This document shows positions 1 through 8,519 of a DNA stretch of 19,702 nt, piece by piece. Source of the stretch: Symbiodinium natans (Eukaryota > Sar > Dinophyceae > Suessiales > Symbiodiniaceae); assembly GCA_905221605.1 (NCBI GenBank), contig CAJNDS010001417.1, positions 1 to 19,702 of the forward strand, in the 5' to 3' direction. Below the pieces are notes generated by a model. The model had not been told where the DNA came from. It did not search any database and saw only the letters and a list, made by a program, of their open reading frames with translations. Each line of letters starts with the position of its first letter. The stretch's first letter is position 1. A program made the translations under genes and the position numbers.

Positions 1-160
1 GTATGGGGGGCTAGGCGCCACAGCACAACGGCTGTGAATTGCGAAGCCTCAACTCTGGACGGGCACCTCAAGATACCCTGAGGCCCTGAGAAACCCTACA
101 TTCTATGCAGCCGATGCACCCTTCGTAAGATTCCCAAAAGAGCCTGAATCTTTATGATCC

Positions 161-259
161 CTACGATGCCTTGTCCAGTGAGTTCAGCAGCGCCTCGATG
201 CCTTCAATGCGCTTCCGAGCGCTTGGACTTCTCTGCAGGATTTCTTCGAATGTCACACC
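161..259 (-). CDS. possible 3'-terminal exon, unknown protein
   Basis: On the minus strand a frame opens directly after an in-frame TAG whose AG (261-260) fits a 3' splice site of the AG|G kind common in dinoflagellates. It runs 32 codons to a TAG at 163-161. The peptide begins GVTFEEILQRSPSARKRIEG and ends in NSLDKAS. It is charged and amphipathic, with G/C-ending codons such as ATC, CTG, CGC, GAG and AAG, unlike the surrounding DNA. I do not recognise the protein. The helix pattern loosely recalls a small C-terminal helical domain, but no family can be assigned. Upstream exons would lie at higher coordinates and none is convincing. It could be a real last exon, a decayed fragment or chance. 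Confidence 0.3.
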   Translation of the reverse strand, partial: GVTFEEILQRSPSARKRIEGIEALLNSLDKAS

Positions 260-999
260 CTAGGTGGGGGCCCTTATAGGGCCTGAGGGCTGGTTGGGGT
301 TGCACACATTGACATAACCGAGGGCTCTTTGAAGCAACAAGCTGGGGAATACCAACCGACAATCACGAGGGTATAGGCAATACTCGAACCTCAGTGACTT
401 GGCGAGTAGCAGTGCGCGAGCAAAACACCCGTTGAGTTAGAATCCACGCTGGTTTGCCCAGCGGGTGGCACCGGGCCGCCCGGCTCAGAAGCGGCCTCGA
501 GCTCAAGTGGGAGCAGGGGCTGTCTTCTTTTCGGGAGAGGCGCTGATACAGCCCTGACTCTGACGTATAACCACACGGCCCGAATTCCATGGAGGTGAAG
601 GGTTTGGGGTTGTCAACTGCAACTTTTGGCATTGTACGTTTTCGCACAGTCCAGGACACGAAATATATCCCATGGCCTGCGCAATCCTCCCGCCCTTTTT
701 TGGAAATTCGGTTCGATTCCTGTCCGTGCTGCTGCGTTGGAGGATCAACACGAAGTGCGAGCAAATTCTAATGAGGCTGCTGAACAAACGCAGGTACAAC
801 GTGCCAGAAACACAAGAAGCCGATACCGCGACATGAAGAACAATCTTCAGAGCGTTTATAAAAAGCTCATCAAACTAAAAGTTCAAGCTCACAAAAAATC
901 TTGTACATTCAGATGCGAAGAGCTGCAGCGACGCTGGGGGGGGAGGCCCAAACAAGGTGGTGCTATGTGGTGCTGAGCCCGAGACAGGGAGCTGGATTC
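260..999. other. no supported gene
   Basis: Several overlapping short frames exist on both strands (for example around 363-799 minus and 626-976 plus), but they contradict each other and have mixed codon use. The stretch encoded at about 770-905 plus (RARNTRSRYRDMK, then NNLQSVYKKLIKLK) is basic and helical and is the least random-looking part, but it cannot be assigned to a family. An 11-bp match to the RNA polymerase III B-box pattern lies at 710-720 without a foldable tRNA around it. Confidence 0.4.
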
Positions 1000-1212
1000 A
1001 AAGGCATCACAGATGGAGACGACGAGGATGGGAAGCCTCGGCGGCGAATTTCGGGTGCCAAACGGCTCGAACGGTTCCTTCTGGCGCAAAACAACAAGGT
1101 TCGTGAAAAGCAACCCAAACAAAACCCTGTGCTGAGGACGTCACAAGGTTTCCAGCAGCTCTCGTCCGATCTGGAGCACGCGGCCCAATCTCGGCGTCAG
1201 GCAATTCACTGA
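1000..1212 (+). CDS. weak coding-like patch, unknown
   Basis: A plus-strand frame through this stretch, ending in TGA at 1210-1212, reads as a hydrophilic, charged peptide (DGDDEDGKPRRRISGAKRL, later FQQLSSDLEHAAQ). It contains many G/C-ending codons and no low-complexity runs. AG dinucleotides are available at both edges for splicing, but nothing fixes the boundaries. An antisense frame covers the same DNA (1007-1330) but reads as low-information Phe/Gly/Pro sequence. No domain is recognised. This is weak evidence for an exon and could be chance. Confidence 0.18.
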   Translation, partial: KGITDGDDEDGKPRRRISGAKRLERFLLAQNNKVREKQPKQNPVLRTSQGFQQLSSDLEHAAQSRRQAIH

Positions 1213-1721
1213 ATTGGGATCCCCGACAGCCCAAAAATGGCAAACCGTCAAAAAAGGCGCCAAAACGACCAAAAGCCTGTGGAAAGGGCCCTGAAAATCT
1301 CAAGCCACTGCTCCCTGCAACAAACCCCAAGAAACCTCAAACCTTAAGCCCTCACCTGGGTTTGTGGTCCTAATGATGCGCAGCAGAAGAAGCTGCAGGA
1401 ACGGCAGCTTCGCATGCAGAACAACATGTCCTCCCCCCCCAAACTTTGGGCTTTTTGAGATGTTTCTCAGCCCGTGCTGGGCAGCCCCACTGCGACGCGC
1501 AGTCGCGGGACTTCGAAGCAAGGCGTCCTGCACGGTAACGGTTTCCCCACGCTCAGCCTCCAACACTAGTTGAACAAAGTTGGCTCTCCGTAAACCCTCA
1601 GCGGCCCCATAGGGCCTTGGTATTCCTCCAGTCGCTCGCACACACAGGCCTTAGCAAAGCACGGGTGGGAAGCAACAGGTGCGTTGATGTTCAAGACTAA
1701 CCCCCAATACTCCACTGCTCT
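1213..1721. other. no supported gene
   Basis: Mixed-composition DNA with short frames in conflicting directions and a C-run near 1432-1440. A short ATG frame at 1241-1345 plus is rich in Gln, Lys and Arg only because of A-rich repeats of the CCAAAACG type. Nothing is assignable. Confidence 0.4.
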
Positions 1722-1790
1722 GAGGGCCGAAGGGCCGAAGGGCCGAAGGGCCGAAGGGCCGAAGGGCCGAAGGGCCGAAGGGTCGAAGGG
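1722..1790. repeat. 8-bp minisatellite (GAAGGGCC)n
   Basis: About 8.5 tandem copies of GAAGGGCC, with one C-to-T change near the right end. Three units make 24 bp, so any frame through it gives an 8-residue peptide repeat (on the minus strand, LRPFGPSA). Minus-strand ORFs crossing it are products of the repeat. It lies about 120 bp beyond the stop codon of the membrane-protein gene. Confidence 0.9.
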
Positions 1791-1911
1791 GTTGGCCCAG
1801 TGTTTGGCGTGAGGGAATCGGAACGAAAGGCTCGGATCCTTTCCGCGAGCTATGTAAAAAAAGGCGCCTCCACATGTGGGATCGTATTCAAAACCACTGA
1901 AGTGCACCGCA

Positions 1912-4028
1912 TTAAAGCCGCCAGCATTTCATCCAAACCACTGCAGCAAAGACGAGACCCAGGATGCTCCACAGGATGGACATCTCTATGCCACGGAAGA
2001 CGGCGGCAACTGTGGCACCGATCCCGACTGCCAGAAGAATGAGGCACAGAAGGCAGATCAGGAGTGGCTCCAAGAGGGAAGGTTTGATTCTGCATCTGCC
2101 CAGTCGGATTCCCTGCTGGGTGAGGTAAGCTCCTAATACGATGACAGATGGGAGCCAGAGCAGGTTGAAGCACAACACCACAGCAAGGAAGTAGCTTATC
2201 GATACTTCAGCAGCCACCCCGGACATCGAGAAAGCCAAAGACCCTTCCAGAAAGTAACTGGTATTCGGCAGCACCAAGAAGATGAGGTAGTGGCCTTCAA
2301 TGCAGCGTTGGCTACGTCTGAGCTGAAGTACTTCGAGGCAAAATGGCCCCTGTATGTAATCGTTGAAAGCAGCCAGGCTGCCGTACCACGTGATGATGAG
2401 ATCATGGATGCATTGTCTGTCAAACTCGTTGCTGCATTTCGCGTTCATCACATCGAAGCTTGTCAGCTGGCTTCTCAACTTTTGGTCGGCATCTTGCTTC
2501 TGCACGGCCGCAAGCGCCATTGCAGCAAGGATCGGCAAAGCCACACATACGACCACCAGCAGCAACCGCAACAGCTCGCCACCATGTGTGCCCTCACGCG
2601 CAATCCAGAACCCCACAGCGCCCAATTGCGCCCAGATGAACGTCAGAAGAACAGCAACCTCCGTCATAATCCGTGATATCACTATCCTTCCGTGTGGGTT
2701 GAGCTTGCGATATGCTGCTAATTCGAAGACACACCACAACCTCTGTAGGTAAGGCGCGCTCCAAAGCACGCGCAGCTCTGAAGCTGACGCAAGGAATGCT
2801 CCGATGGACCTGATGCCCTGCTGCATCTTCCTGCTGTCTGTCTGGTGAACGCATACGAAATCCAAGAAGCAGATGTCTGAAGCGACGTATGGAAAGTATG
2901 GGAAGACAACAAGCCCTATAATGGCCCCACCCAAGGACAGCAGCATCACCCAGCAACCTCGGCGGTCCAAGTCTTTGGGAGCAAGTGTTCGTTGCAATAA
3001 CGAAAGACCGCTGACACCTAGCTAGCGAAACAGAAAACACTCATATTATAATATATATATATATATACATACATGTGTATATGTGCTTTCCCCCCCCCCC
3101 AATAGATCCATGGTTTTATGTCTCATCTCTTTTGTTTCATGAGATATGCTCCCCCCCCCCCCAGATCTGCATCCGAATGTTTGTAGTCTCAAGTTTCCTG
3201 ATCAAGTCAAAGTTAAGCGTTTAGGGCTTAAGATTTGAGAATCTCAAACATAAGCCGGCAATTAAACCTAAACCCTTAACCTTTAAACCCTGGGGTTAAG
3301 GGTTAAAGGTTTAGGATATAAGATCTGGGCATTGTAACTTAAGCCCATAGAGTTTGAACCTTAAGGGTTTAAGGTTTAGGCAGTTAGAATACGTACAAGT
3401 GAGTAATCTGCGTACTCAATCTTATATGTATGAGTTGGTAGTCTGCGTACTCAATCTTGATTGGAAAGAGTTTTTGTACCAAAATATTGCCTATATGCAT
3501 TCGGCTTGTTGGGGGGAGGGGGGTTTTTCCAACATAGCCAGGACTTCTGAACACCCCGCTCCCACCCCCTCCCCCCTGCCAAACCTTCCGCTCCGCTGAG
3601 CTCCCTGCTTGAAGGCTTATTCTCTTATTCCCTGTCGGTTAAGGGTTTCACGAGACCCTGTATGATTAAGCCCGTAACCTTTCAGCCCTACCGGGGTAAG
3701 GTTGACAGGTTTGGGGTTTAAGACTTAAGATTTAGGCATTTACTCCTAAGCCGGCAATTAAATCTAAACCCTAACCTTCAAACACTATAGAGTTCAGGCT
3801 TAAGGGCTTAGGGTTTAAGATGTAGGCATTTGAAACCTAAACCCATAGAGTTTTAACTAACTTAAACTTAAGGGTCTAAGGTTCAGGAATGTAAACCCTA
3901 ACCCTGAACCGTTTAGGGTCAGAACCTGAAGATTTCTGCGAGACTCTTGTGGAAAATCTTCGATTTTCGCCTTCAATCTCAGGAGATATACATACATACA
4001 TACATACATACATACATACATACATACA

Positions 4029-4060
<32 letters not shown>

Positions 4061-4674
4061 CATACATGTATTATCCGGAACGCCCAGCAACCATATGGGA
4101 TGGAAGTGCCGTGAGTGTAGTGTATGCCAGGCCATATAGCTGGAATCGGCATCTCAAACACCGTGAAGAGTGGCAGCACCTCGAGTACCACAAGAACGGA
4201 ACCAGTCATCGCCCCGATGGCCCAGAAGATCATCATGCCAGGCCAGCCGAAACGCAGAAGAAGAGATAACAGTTTCCATCGGCCGCGGGTCTCCCACGTG
4301 TGCGACAGAAACTTGTCATACCTTTTCGTGGGCCTGGAAGCATCCCAAAGCTTGGACTTCTTGCGGGCACTCATGGATCGTGGATCAGAAAGCCAAAGAT
4401 GAGCTCCCCACTGCAGCGTCTGGCGTAGCGGAATCCCTCGCATCAGCGTTGCATCCAAATCATCGAGGCTTGTTACAAAGCTTGCTAAGTCGGGTGTAGA
4501 AGCTGAGGACTTTGTGTTACTTTCAGTTTCAGTCTTCTCGCCGTCGCTCTCCGTAAGACCCGTTACCTGGGCCTGGAGTGACGGCTGAAGCGCTTTATAA
4601 CTTGTGAACGAGGATGTGCATGGAGCGGTGCTCTCTTCATCGCCAACTCGCTCCCTCTGATCGCTCTGGAACAT
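1912..4674 (-). CDS. TIR-like multi-pass membrane protein, two exons
   Basis: The gene is read as complement(join(1912..3017,4092..4674)): 1,689 nt, 562 residues, ATG at 4674-4672, TAA at 1914-1912. Seen in the sequence: residues 1-100 are polar and Ser/Thr/Glu-rich. RYDKFLSHTWETRGRW (118-133) resembles the first strand of a TIR domain. Hydrophobic segments lie at about 141-170 and 215-235. A second block follows: DICFLDFVCVHQ (242-253), a Met/Gln/Ile helix, LRVLWSAPY, then RLWCVFELAAY (287-297). WCxxEL matches the helix of TIR domains that holds the catalytic Glu (here E293). More hydrophobic segments follow at about 314-333, 344-367, 463-492, 510-537 and 540-559. Family knowledge: TIR domains act in signalling, and several cleave NAD+. 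I infer a membrane-anchored TIR-like protein whose domain is interrupted by membrane helices. Similar uncharacterised proteins recur in dinoflagellate predictions. The frame is intact and has no stops. Weakest points: the exact splice sites and the start, which rests on the first in-frame ATG. Confidence 0.82.
3042..3082. repeat. AT/TA-rich microsatellite
   Basis: A run of about ten AT dinucleotides flanked by imperfect ATTATA and CATACATGTGTAT. It sits just upstream of the inferred acceptor on the gene strand, separated from it by a TTTTCTGTTTCGCTAG pyrimidine-rich stretch. Confidence 0.85.
3090..3162. repeat. two poly-C tracts inside the intron
   Basis: C-runs of 11 (3090-3100) and 12 (3151-3162), about 50 bp apart. 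Homopolymer lengths may carry sequencing error. Confidence 0.85.
3215..3930. repeat. degenerate telomere-like blocks, duplicated
   Basis: Interspersed CCCTAAA/TTTAGGG-related words on both strands (AACCCTAAAC, TTAAGGGTTTAAGG, TTTAGGG) fill about 3219-3395 and 3711-3930. Both blocks contain the phrase AAGCCGGCAATTAAA followed by CTAAACCC (starts 3252 and 3748), so the block is a direct duplication offset by 496 bp. A non-telomeric spacer with T/G-rich sequence lies between. The words face both ways and form local palindromes. This suits old interstitial telomere-like DNA or a mobile or satellite sequence better than a chromosome end. Confidence 0.75.
3989..4058. repeat. (TACA)n microsatellite, about 17 copies
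   Basis: An uninterrupted tetranucleotide repeat, then a TATACATACATGTA tail. On the gene strand it is (TGTA)n and begins about 33 nt inside the intron. The peptides it gives in all frames (CMYV and IHTY repeats) are artefacts. It makes the minus-strand frame run on past the donor. Confidence 0.95.
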
Positions 4675-4715
4675 CGGAGGATCTCTACGGATGAAAGTGA
4701 GAAAGGGCCCGGAAC
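4675..4715 (-). promoter_or_regulatory. possible spliced-leader trans-splice acceptor
   Basis: Just upstream of the ATG, the minus strand reads a pyrimidine-rich tract (CCCTTTCTCACTTTCATCC) followed by GTAG at 4688-4685, then about 10 nt to the start codon. Dinoflagellate mRNAs commonly receive a trans-spliced leader at such an AG, so a very short 5' leader is plausible. The call rests on position and composition only. Confidence 0.3.
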
Positions 4716-4819
4716 CGCGAAGCCCACAATGCAGGTTCGAATCCTTCGGCCGGTTGCCTTGGGCAAGCTTGAGCCTCCACAGTAAAGCGGTACTCCGTTC
4801 TTCTAGGGAAATGCTTCCC

Positions 4820-4934
4820 TGCTTTTGCGTACTTTGCTTGCTTTGCTTACTCTGCTTACTTTGCGTTCCTTGCTTACCGTGATTACTCTGCTTACTTTGC
4901 TGTGCTGTTTACTGCGTTGTCTGCACTCTTTGCG
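4820..4934. repeat. CTTTGCTTA-type imperfect short tandem repeat
   Basis: Repeated TTGCTTAC/TCTGCTTAC words of about 9-10 bp with many substitutions, pyrimidine-rich on the plus strand. Plus-strand frames across it give Leu/Cys/Thr repeats (LLTLLTL, CLLCLLC) and are not evidence of a gene. It lies upstream of the TIR-like gene and ends near 4934. Confidence 0.8.
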
Positions 4935-5290
4935 TATGGCAGTGGCGTGGCAGTTTTACGGCGAGTCGCTGACTGGGTTTTCTAACGTCAACGTGCTCAG
5001 CCAACAGCCCAAGTTTTCAACCGACCAAACACTACAAACTTCCACAGCGGCGGTGCCTTCCAACACTAAAACATCCTACAGCAGGTCTTGCGGTTGCTCT
5101 GGAAGGTACTCCACCAGTGACTCTTGCTGATGAACAACACTTAAGCAAGGCAGCGTTGGGTTTGAGTTGAGCCGTGATGGTGCCGGAGCCAAGGTGTCGA
5201 ACAACATGGAGTCTCGTCATGCTTCCTGGCGACTTTGCACACCGAGGGCGTTGTTGCCAAGCATGCAATTTGGGAGCAAACAAAAACACC

Positions 5291-5451
5291 ATGAGATATC
5301 CTAACCCCGAGCCCAAAGTCCAAGAATCTGAGGCCTCCAACTATGCGGATCCCTCTTGCTCTTGCACAGAGCCCGAGACCAGCAGGGCGAAAAAACCCGC
5401 GTCTTCGCCGAACTCCTCACAACATCGCGGCGACTACAGTGACTACAGGGC
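5291..5451 (+). CDS. weak coding-like patch, unknown
   Basis: A plus-strand frame reads hydrophilic sequence (PNPEPKVQESEASNYADPS, then SRAKKPASSPNSSQHRGDY) with many G/C-ending codons. It belongs to an open frame from ATG 5174 to a stop near 5614, but the flanks look random. Boundaries cannot be fixed and no domain is recognised. It reads as possibly disordered protein or chance. Confidence 0.15.
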
Positions 5452-5749
5452 TTGCAGTGTAGGGTTGCGGGGCATGTGTCCAGAACGACCTGGGATTCTG
5501 CGGTCGCATTTTTTGCACAATATTTTGCAGAATATGTTGCATAATGGGTTGCATAATATTCCGCATGTGCAGCGCATGCGCCACCGAGCTTTCAATCGCC
5601 TGGCCCTCCTTTGACTTGGAACTGCGCTTTCGTTTTGAGCTGTTGGGGCGAGGCACAAACACAATGTCCACGCACTCTTCCATGGAACAAACACAGACAT
5701 ACATGTTAATCCCCCCAAAAACCGAAAAGTACACAAAGTGCCATACCAA
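5417..5749 (-). CDS. weak ORF with Ile-Met-Gln helix repeat
   Basis: A minus-strand frame contains a coherent middle: MEECVDIVFVPRPNSSKRKR, a basic Lys/Ser stretch, then RNIMQPIMQHILQNIVQKM. The last part is a five-residue-like repeat encoded by TTGCATAAT/TTGCAGAAT-type DNA repeats, which would form an amphipathic helix. Because the DNA is itself repetitive, the helix may be incidental. Outside this core the frame looks random. No family is recognised. Confidence 0.2.
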   Translation of the reverse strand: MVWHFVYFSVFGGINMYVCVCSMEECVDIVFVPRPNSSKRKRSSKSKEGQAIESSVAHALHMRNIMQPIMQHILQNIVQKMRPQNPRSFWTHAPQPYTASPVVTVVAAML

Positions 5750-6572
5750 TGCACGGGAGGAACATGTGTGCAGCCTCTACGGGCAGTGACATCTTGAACA
5801 CCTGAAACACCTGATCGCTCCAAACGCGTGTACAAGAAGGACCACCCACATGGTTTACGTAAAATCGCATGCTGCAAGGGCGAGCCAAAACAATCGGGTG
5901 TAGTGTACATCAAAGTGTACCGGTATCTGGCCTTCAATCGGAGGTGCAGTTCTGCACAGCCTGCATAAAGAACCCCAAGGCATCAACCTCTTTGAGCCCT
6001 TTACGCCCACGATCCAAGATCTCCACCTAAACCATCCTGACCCCCATTCCTGCAACTCGAAACCCGAATATAGTGCTCGGCCTCTGAACGTGAAGCCCCA
6101 TTGAGCCCCCAGTATGATTCCCCCGTGCCCTCCTCCGGGCGCATGAGGAGCTGTCGGTAGAAACTTTGCCTGGACGTCAGCTCCTCTGTGGCCACGACCT
6201 CATCCCGCGAGGACTAATGAACGTATGACACCTTTTTGCATCCCGAAACCCGGATACATAGCTTGCCTCAAAGTCCCTCAAGCCGGGCGATGTTCGGGGG
6301 CCCAGCGCCAGAGGCTGCGGCGTGCATCCATCGCCTGCGGAGCTGTTGATGCTGAGGCGTACAGCTGCAAACGGCATAGGGGTCAAGGACCTCGTTTCGT
6401 TGCGAGCGAATTGCCAAAAACTCCCCAAAACATCCGAAAGTATCCCAACTTCACCTCGCGTCTGCACAAACGAGGTCTTCGGCGGCGAGGTCTGGAGCCT
6501 TCGTGGTTTTTTCGGGAAACGTCTTCGAGTTTGATGCCTTATGATGCCTTATGATTTGCAGGAGTTCGGGCC
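5750..6572. other. no supported gene
   Basis: Mixed-composition DNA. Frames on both strands (6001-6195, 6177-6467 minus; 6225-6554 plus) disagree and have no recognisable content. A tandem GATGCCTTAT pair lies at about 6532-6554. Confidence 0.4.
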
Positions 6573-6875
6573 ATGTACGATATTGTACTTGCGATCGCAC
6601 TGGGCCCAACCGAAGCAGTTATTGAACCCGCAATGAATGGAGCAGATCAAGCAACAGACCACACAAACGGCGAGTTCTTCAACGCTTGGAACACTACCAT
6701 ACGGGCAGTTCGAAATGCTATTTTAAGATGCGAGCTGATCCAAGTTGATAATGCCGTACGTCGGAATTGTGGGCCAGCATTTTGCAAGGACTGTTTCGAG
6801 GTCCCAAAAGTACAAGTAGCGAAATGGTGCCAAGGAGCTCGCTGTCGTGATCTTGAGGCTTGGAGCCATCTCTTT
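6573..6875 (+). CDS. weak coding-like patch, unknown
   Basis: ATG at 6573 opens a frame reading MYDIVLAIALGPTEAVIEPA and onward, including FFNAWNTTIRAVRNAILRC and CGPAFCKDCF. Amino-acid composition is protein-like and there is no repeat. The frame then runs into the G-homopolymer at 6876, where it becomes poly-Gly and loses credibility. It may be an exon ending before the G-run. No family or splice site is secured. Confidence 0.2.
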
Positions 6876-6912
6876 GGGGGGGGGGGGGTGTTGCTGCGGG
6901 GGGGGGGGGGGG
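6876..6912. repeat. paired poly-G tracts (13 and 15 G)
   Basis: G-runs at 6876-6888 and 6898-6912 separated by TGTTGCTGC. Such a pair could form a G-quadruplex. Tract lengths are prone to sequencing error. Confidence 0.9.
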
Positions 6913-6913
6913 C

Positions 6914-7012
6914 CTAGGTGATCTTAGCTGCGGAGAGGAGGCGCCGGGCCTCCTCCTCACTCAGGCCCACCCTTCGGAGCCTGCCGCGGGATTCTGAGAA
7001 ACCGTATACGAG
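6914..7012 (-). CDS. possible 3'-terminal exon, unknown protein
   Basis: After a stop-containing CTAG (7016-7013), whose AG could be an acceptor, a minus-strand frame runs 32 codons to TAG at 6916-6914. It reads VYGFSESRGRLRRVG, then LSEEEARRLLSAAKIT. The second part is a typical charged amphipathic helix. Codons are strongly G/C-ending (CGG CGC CTC CTC, AAG ATC ACC), the pattern expected of dinoflagellate exons and unlike the flanks. An internal acceptor (TTTCTCAG, about 20 nt in) is also possible. The same DNA contains an 8-bp stem (6935-6942 with 6948-6955), so a structured non-coding element is an alternative. No upstream exon or family is recognised. Confidence 0.3.
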   Translation of the reverse strand, partial: LVYGFSESRGRLRRVGLSEEEARRLLSAAKIT

Positions 7013-8349
7013 CTAGCAAATGAGGATGTCACCTTGCCATGATGCTCAGGGTCTTGCTGGCCCCGTGGTCTGCCCGGATGTAAAAGCTAAGGGCGGGAGG
7101 GATACTGACAAGCCTGCTTCAAGAAATGTTTGGATAGCTGGTTCTTCAGGGAAGCCGCTGGCGTTTCAGACTTTCAGACCAAAGGCAAGTTCAACAAGTC
7201 TCGCACAGTCTCACGGTCTAAGCCCAAAGCCCTTTCAAGCACCTGTCCCTGTCGTTTGTGCAGAATGAGAAATGACTACTCTCGCTTTCGCAAGAGAGAG
7301 CACAGCCCCGTAAACCAAAAAAGCCATCTGAGAAGTCCCCCTGCGGAGCCGCAAATCTGCCCAGGAATCTGGGCCCGATACACCCTCACTGGGCCCTGGG
7401 AGTCCCAGCAAGGCAATCGGGCCGGGCACCACCGACACTGCCTCAGAGTTCGTGCTAAGAGGCGCGCAGGCTTCGCTTCAGAGGGAATGTTGGAAGGAAT
7501 GTTTCGGGGTCTTTCGATCAGAGGATAGGGGCTCTTTCAGGTATGTTTCTTATTCACTTGATGCGTGCTCGGCTGGAAGATTCTCTCTGGGGTGTTTGAG
7601 AGGGTCTCAAGGACCTTGAGTCATTCCCCCCGCACGCCTTGGGGCGTTTGGCCTTCTGCGAGCCAGCGAGCTGAGTGTTGCAGCTTATGGTTTTACATGT
7701 TGAGCGCCTGCAAGCATAGGAGCCACGAATCCAAAGCTGAAGTTCTTGCTTCTGACTTAGTCTGACATTGTATCGATGCCTCCCTGTCCTTTGCTGATCT
7801 AAGGAGACGTGAATCTTGAGGCGCACGCTGGACAGAAGTCGGCCACTGACCTCGAACAGGCTGGATGAAGGGCAAGAAGAGAAGATGCCTTCTTAAACTA
7901 AGAACTCATCGGGGGTTCATGTGTCCACAGGTTTCGATTCAGCCGTGCCCGCCAGTGCATCTTGTATGCCGCCCCATGACATGGATCACAACTGCGTTCA
8001 CTGAGGCGAAGATATCAAAGTACTGTGCATGATACTGCGAGAGTGGCTAGGCCGCTTCCTACTACGAGGAATGGCTCCTGACGTGGATGAGGTGTCGTGT
8101 GGAAAGCCTTCTGACTTGGATGGGATGGCTCCGTGGCCGGAACATGGGTTCCCTTTGCTCTCTTCATGCTCCTGTCTGAGCTGGGTGATCGGAATCCATG
8201 TCTCCTTTCGTGGCTATCGTGATGGCGGGGAGAGGGCGTTGCTACCACGACAAGACAAAAGATCCACACCATAACAAGGAAATTGTGGCACCACGACAGC
8301 GCATGAAACCTCAACACGACAAGGAGAAACCCAAACCCAAGCCAAAACG
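7013..8349. other. no supported gene
   Basis: Frames occur on both strands (7130-7528 plus, 7554-7826 minus, 8029-8274 plus, 8015-8467 minus). None has recognisable domains, consistent codon use or clear splice boundaries. The 8029-8274 plus frame has two related phrases around ATGGCTCC but nothing further. Confidence 0.4.
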
Positions 8350-8430
8350 ATGATTCCCCCCCCCCCCCATTTTCTGTGCCCCAGCGCCCCCCCCCCCGTG
8401 GGTGGCTTAAATAGGGTCTATTTGGAAGCT
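8350..8430 (+). repeat. dispersed C-rich repeat fragment
   Basis: A C-run, CATTTTCTGTGCCCCAGC, a second C-run, GTGGGTGGCTT and then AAATAGGGTCTATTTGGAA (8409-8427) followed by GCTGGGACTCG. The first phrase matches the units of the C-rich array at 15.6-16.3 kb. The last phrase matches both ends of the small element at 15505-15607. So pieces of two distant repeats are joined here. Confidence 0.75.
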
Positions 8431-8519
8431 GGGACTCGGGTTTTCTTACAGCCATACACGTTTCCACGAGGGTACGCTGCTGTCACGTCAGTCGTACTAT
8501 GGAGGCCTCAGGAACAAGA

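Larger units (their letters stand above)
3018..4091 (-). other. intron of the TIR-like gene
   Basis: Inferred because the minus-strand frame is coherent on both sides and the two TIR-like blocks belong to one protein. Preferred sites: donor GT at 4091-4090 after CATATG, and acceptor AG at 3019-3018 followed by G. This pair rejoins the frame as ...SIPYG-VSGLSL... An alternative is donor GTATGT about 25 nt further on, with an acceptor 4 nt earlier (GCTAG); it also keeps frame and adds a few residues. From 5' to 3' on the gene strand the intron holds a TGTA microsatellite, telomere-like degenerate blocks, poly-G (poly-C on plus) tracts and an AT tract next to the acceptor. Confidence 0.75.

Noticed and set aside
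161-360. Loose resemblance of two minus-strand phrases to parts of poly(A)-binding protein
   Set aside because: The phrases are short, separated by an in-frame stop and not in the spacing of that family. Probably chance.
770-905. Resemblance of RARNTRSRYRDMK...YKKL to ribosomal protein bS20
   Set aside because: Only general basic-helix character is shared. Flanks do not continue the similarity and no boundary signals fit.
1566-1907. Minus-strand ORF with LRPFGPSA repeats
   Set aside because: Product of the GAAGGGCC minisatellite. The remaining sequence is not protein-like.
3215-3930. A true chromosome end
   Set aside because: Telomere-like words are degenerate, in both orientations, and sit inside an intron between coherent exons.
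3857-4269. ORFs with MYVC or IHTY repeats
   Set aside because: Translation of the TACA microsatellite. Only the exon part of the minus frame beyond 4091 is credible.
4684-4756. A functional tRNA gene around the B-box match
   Set aside because: No complementary acceptor stem, D-arm or A-box at the proper spacing.
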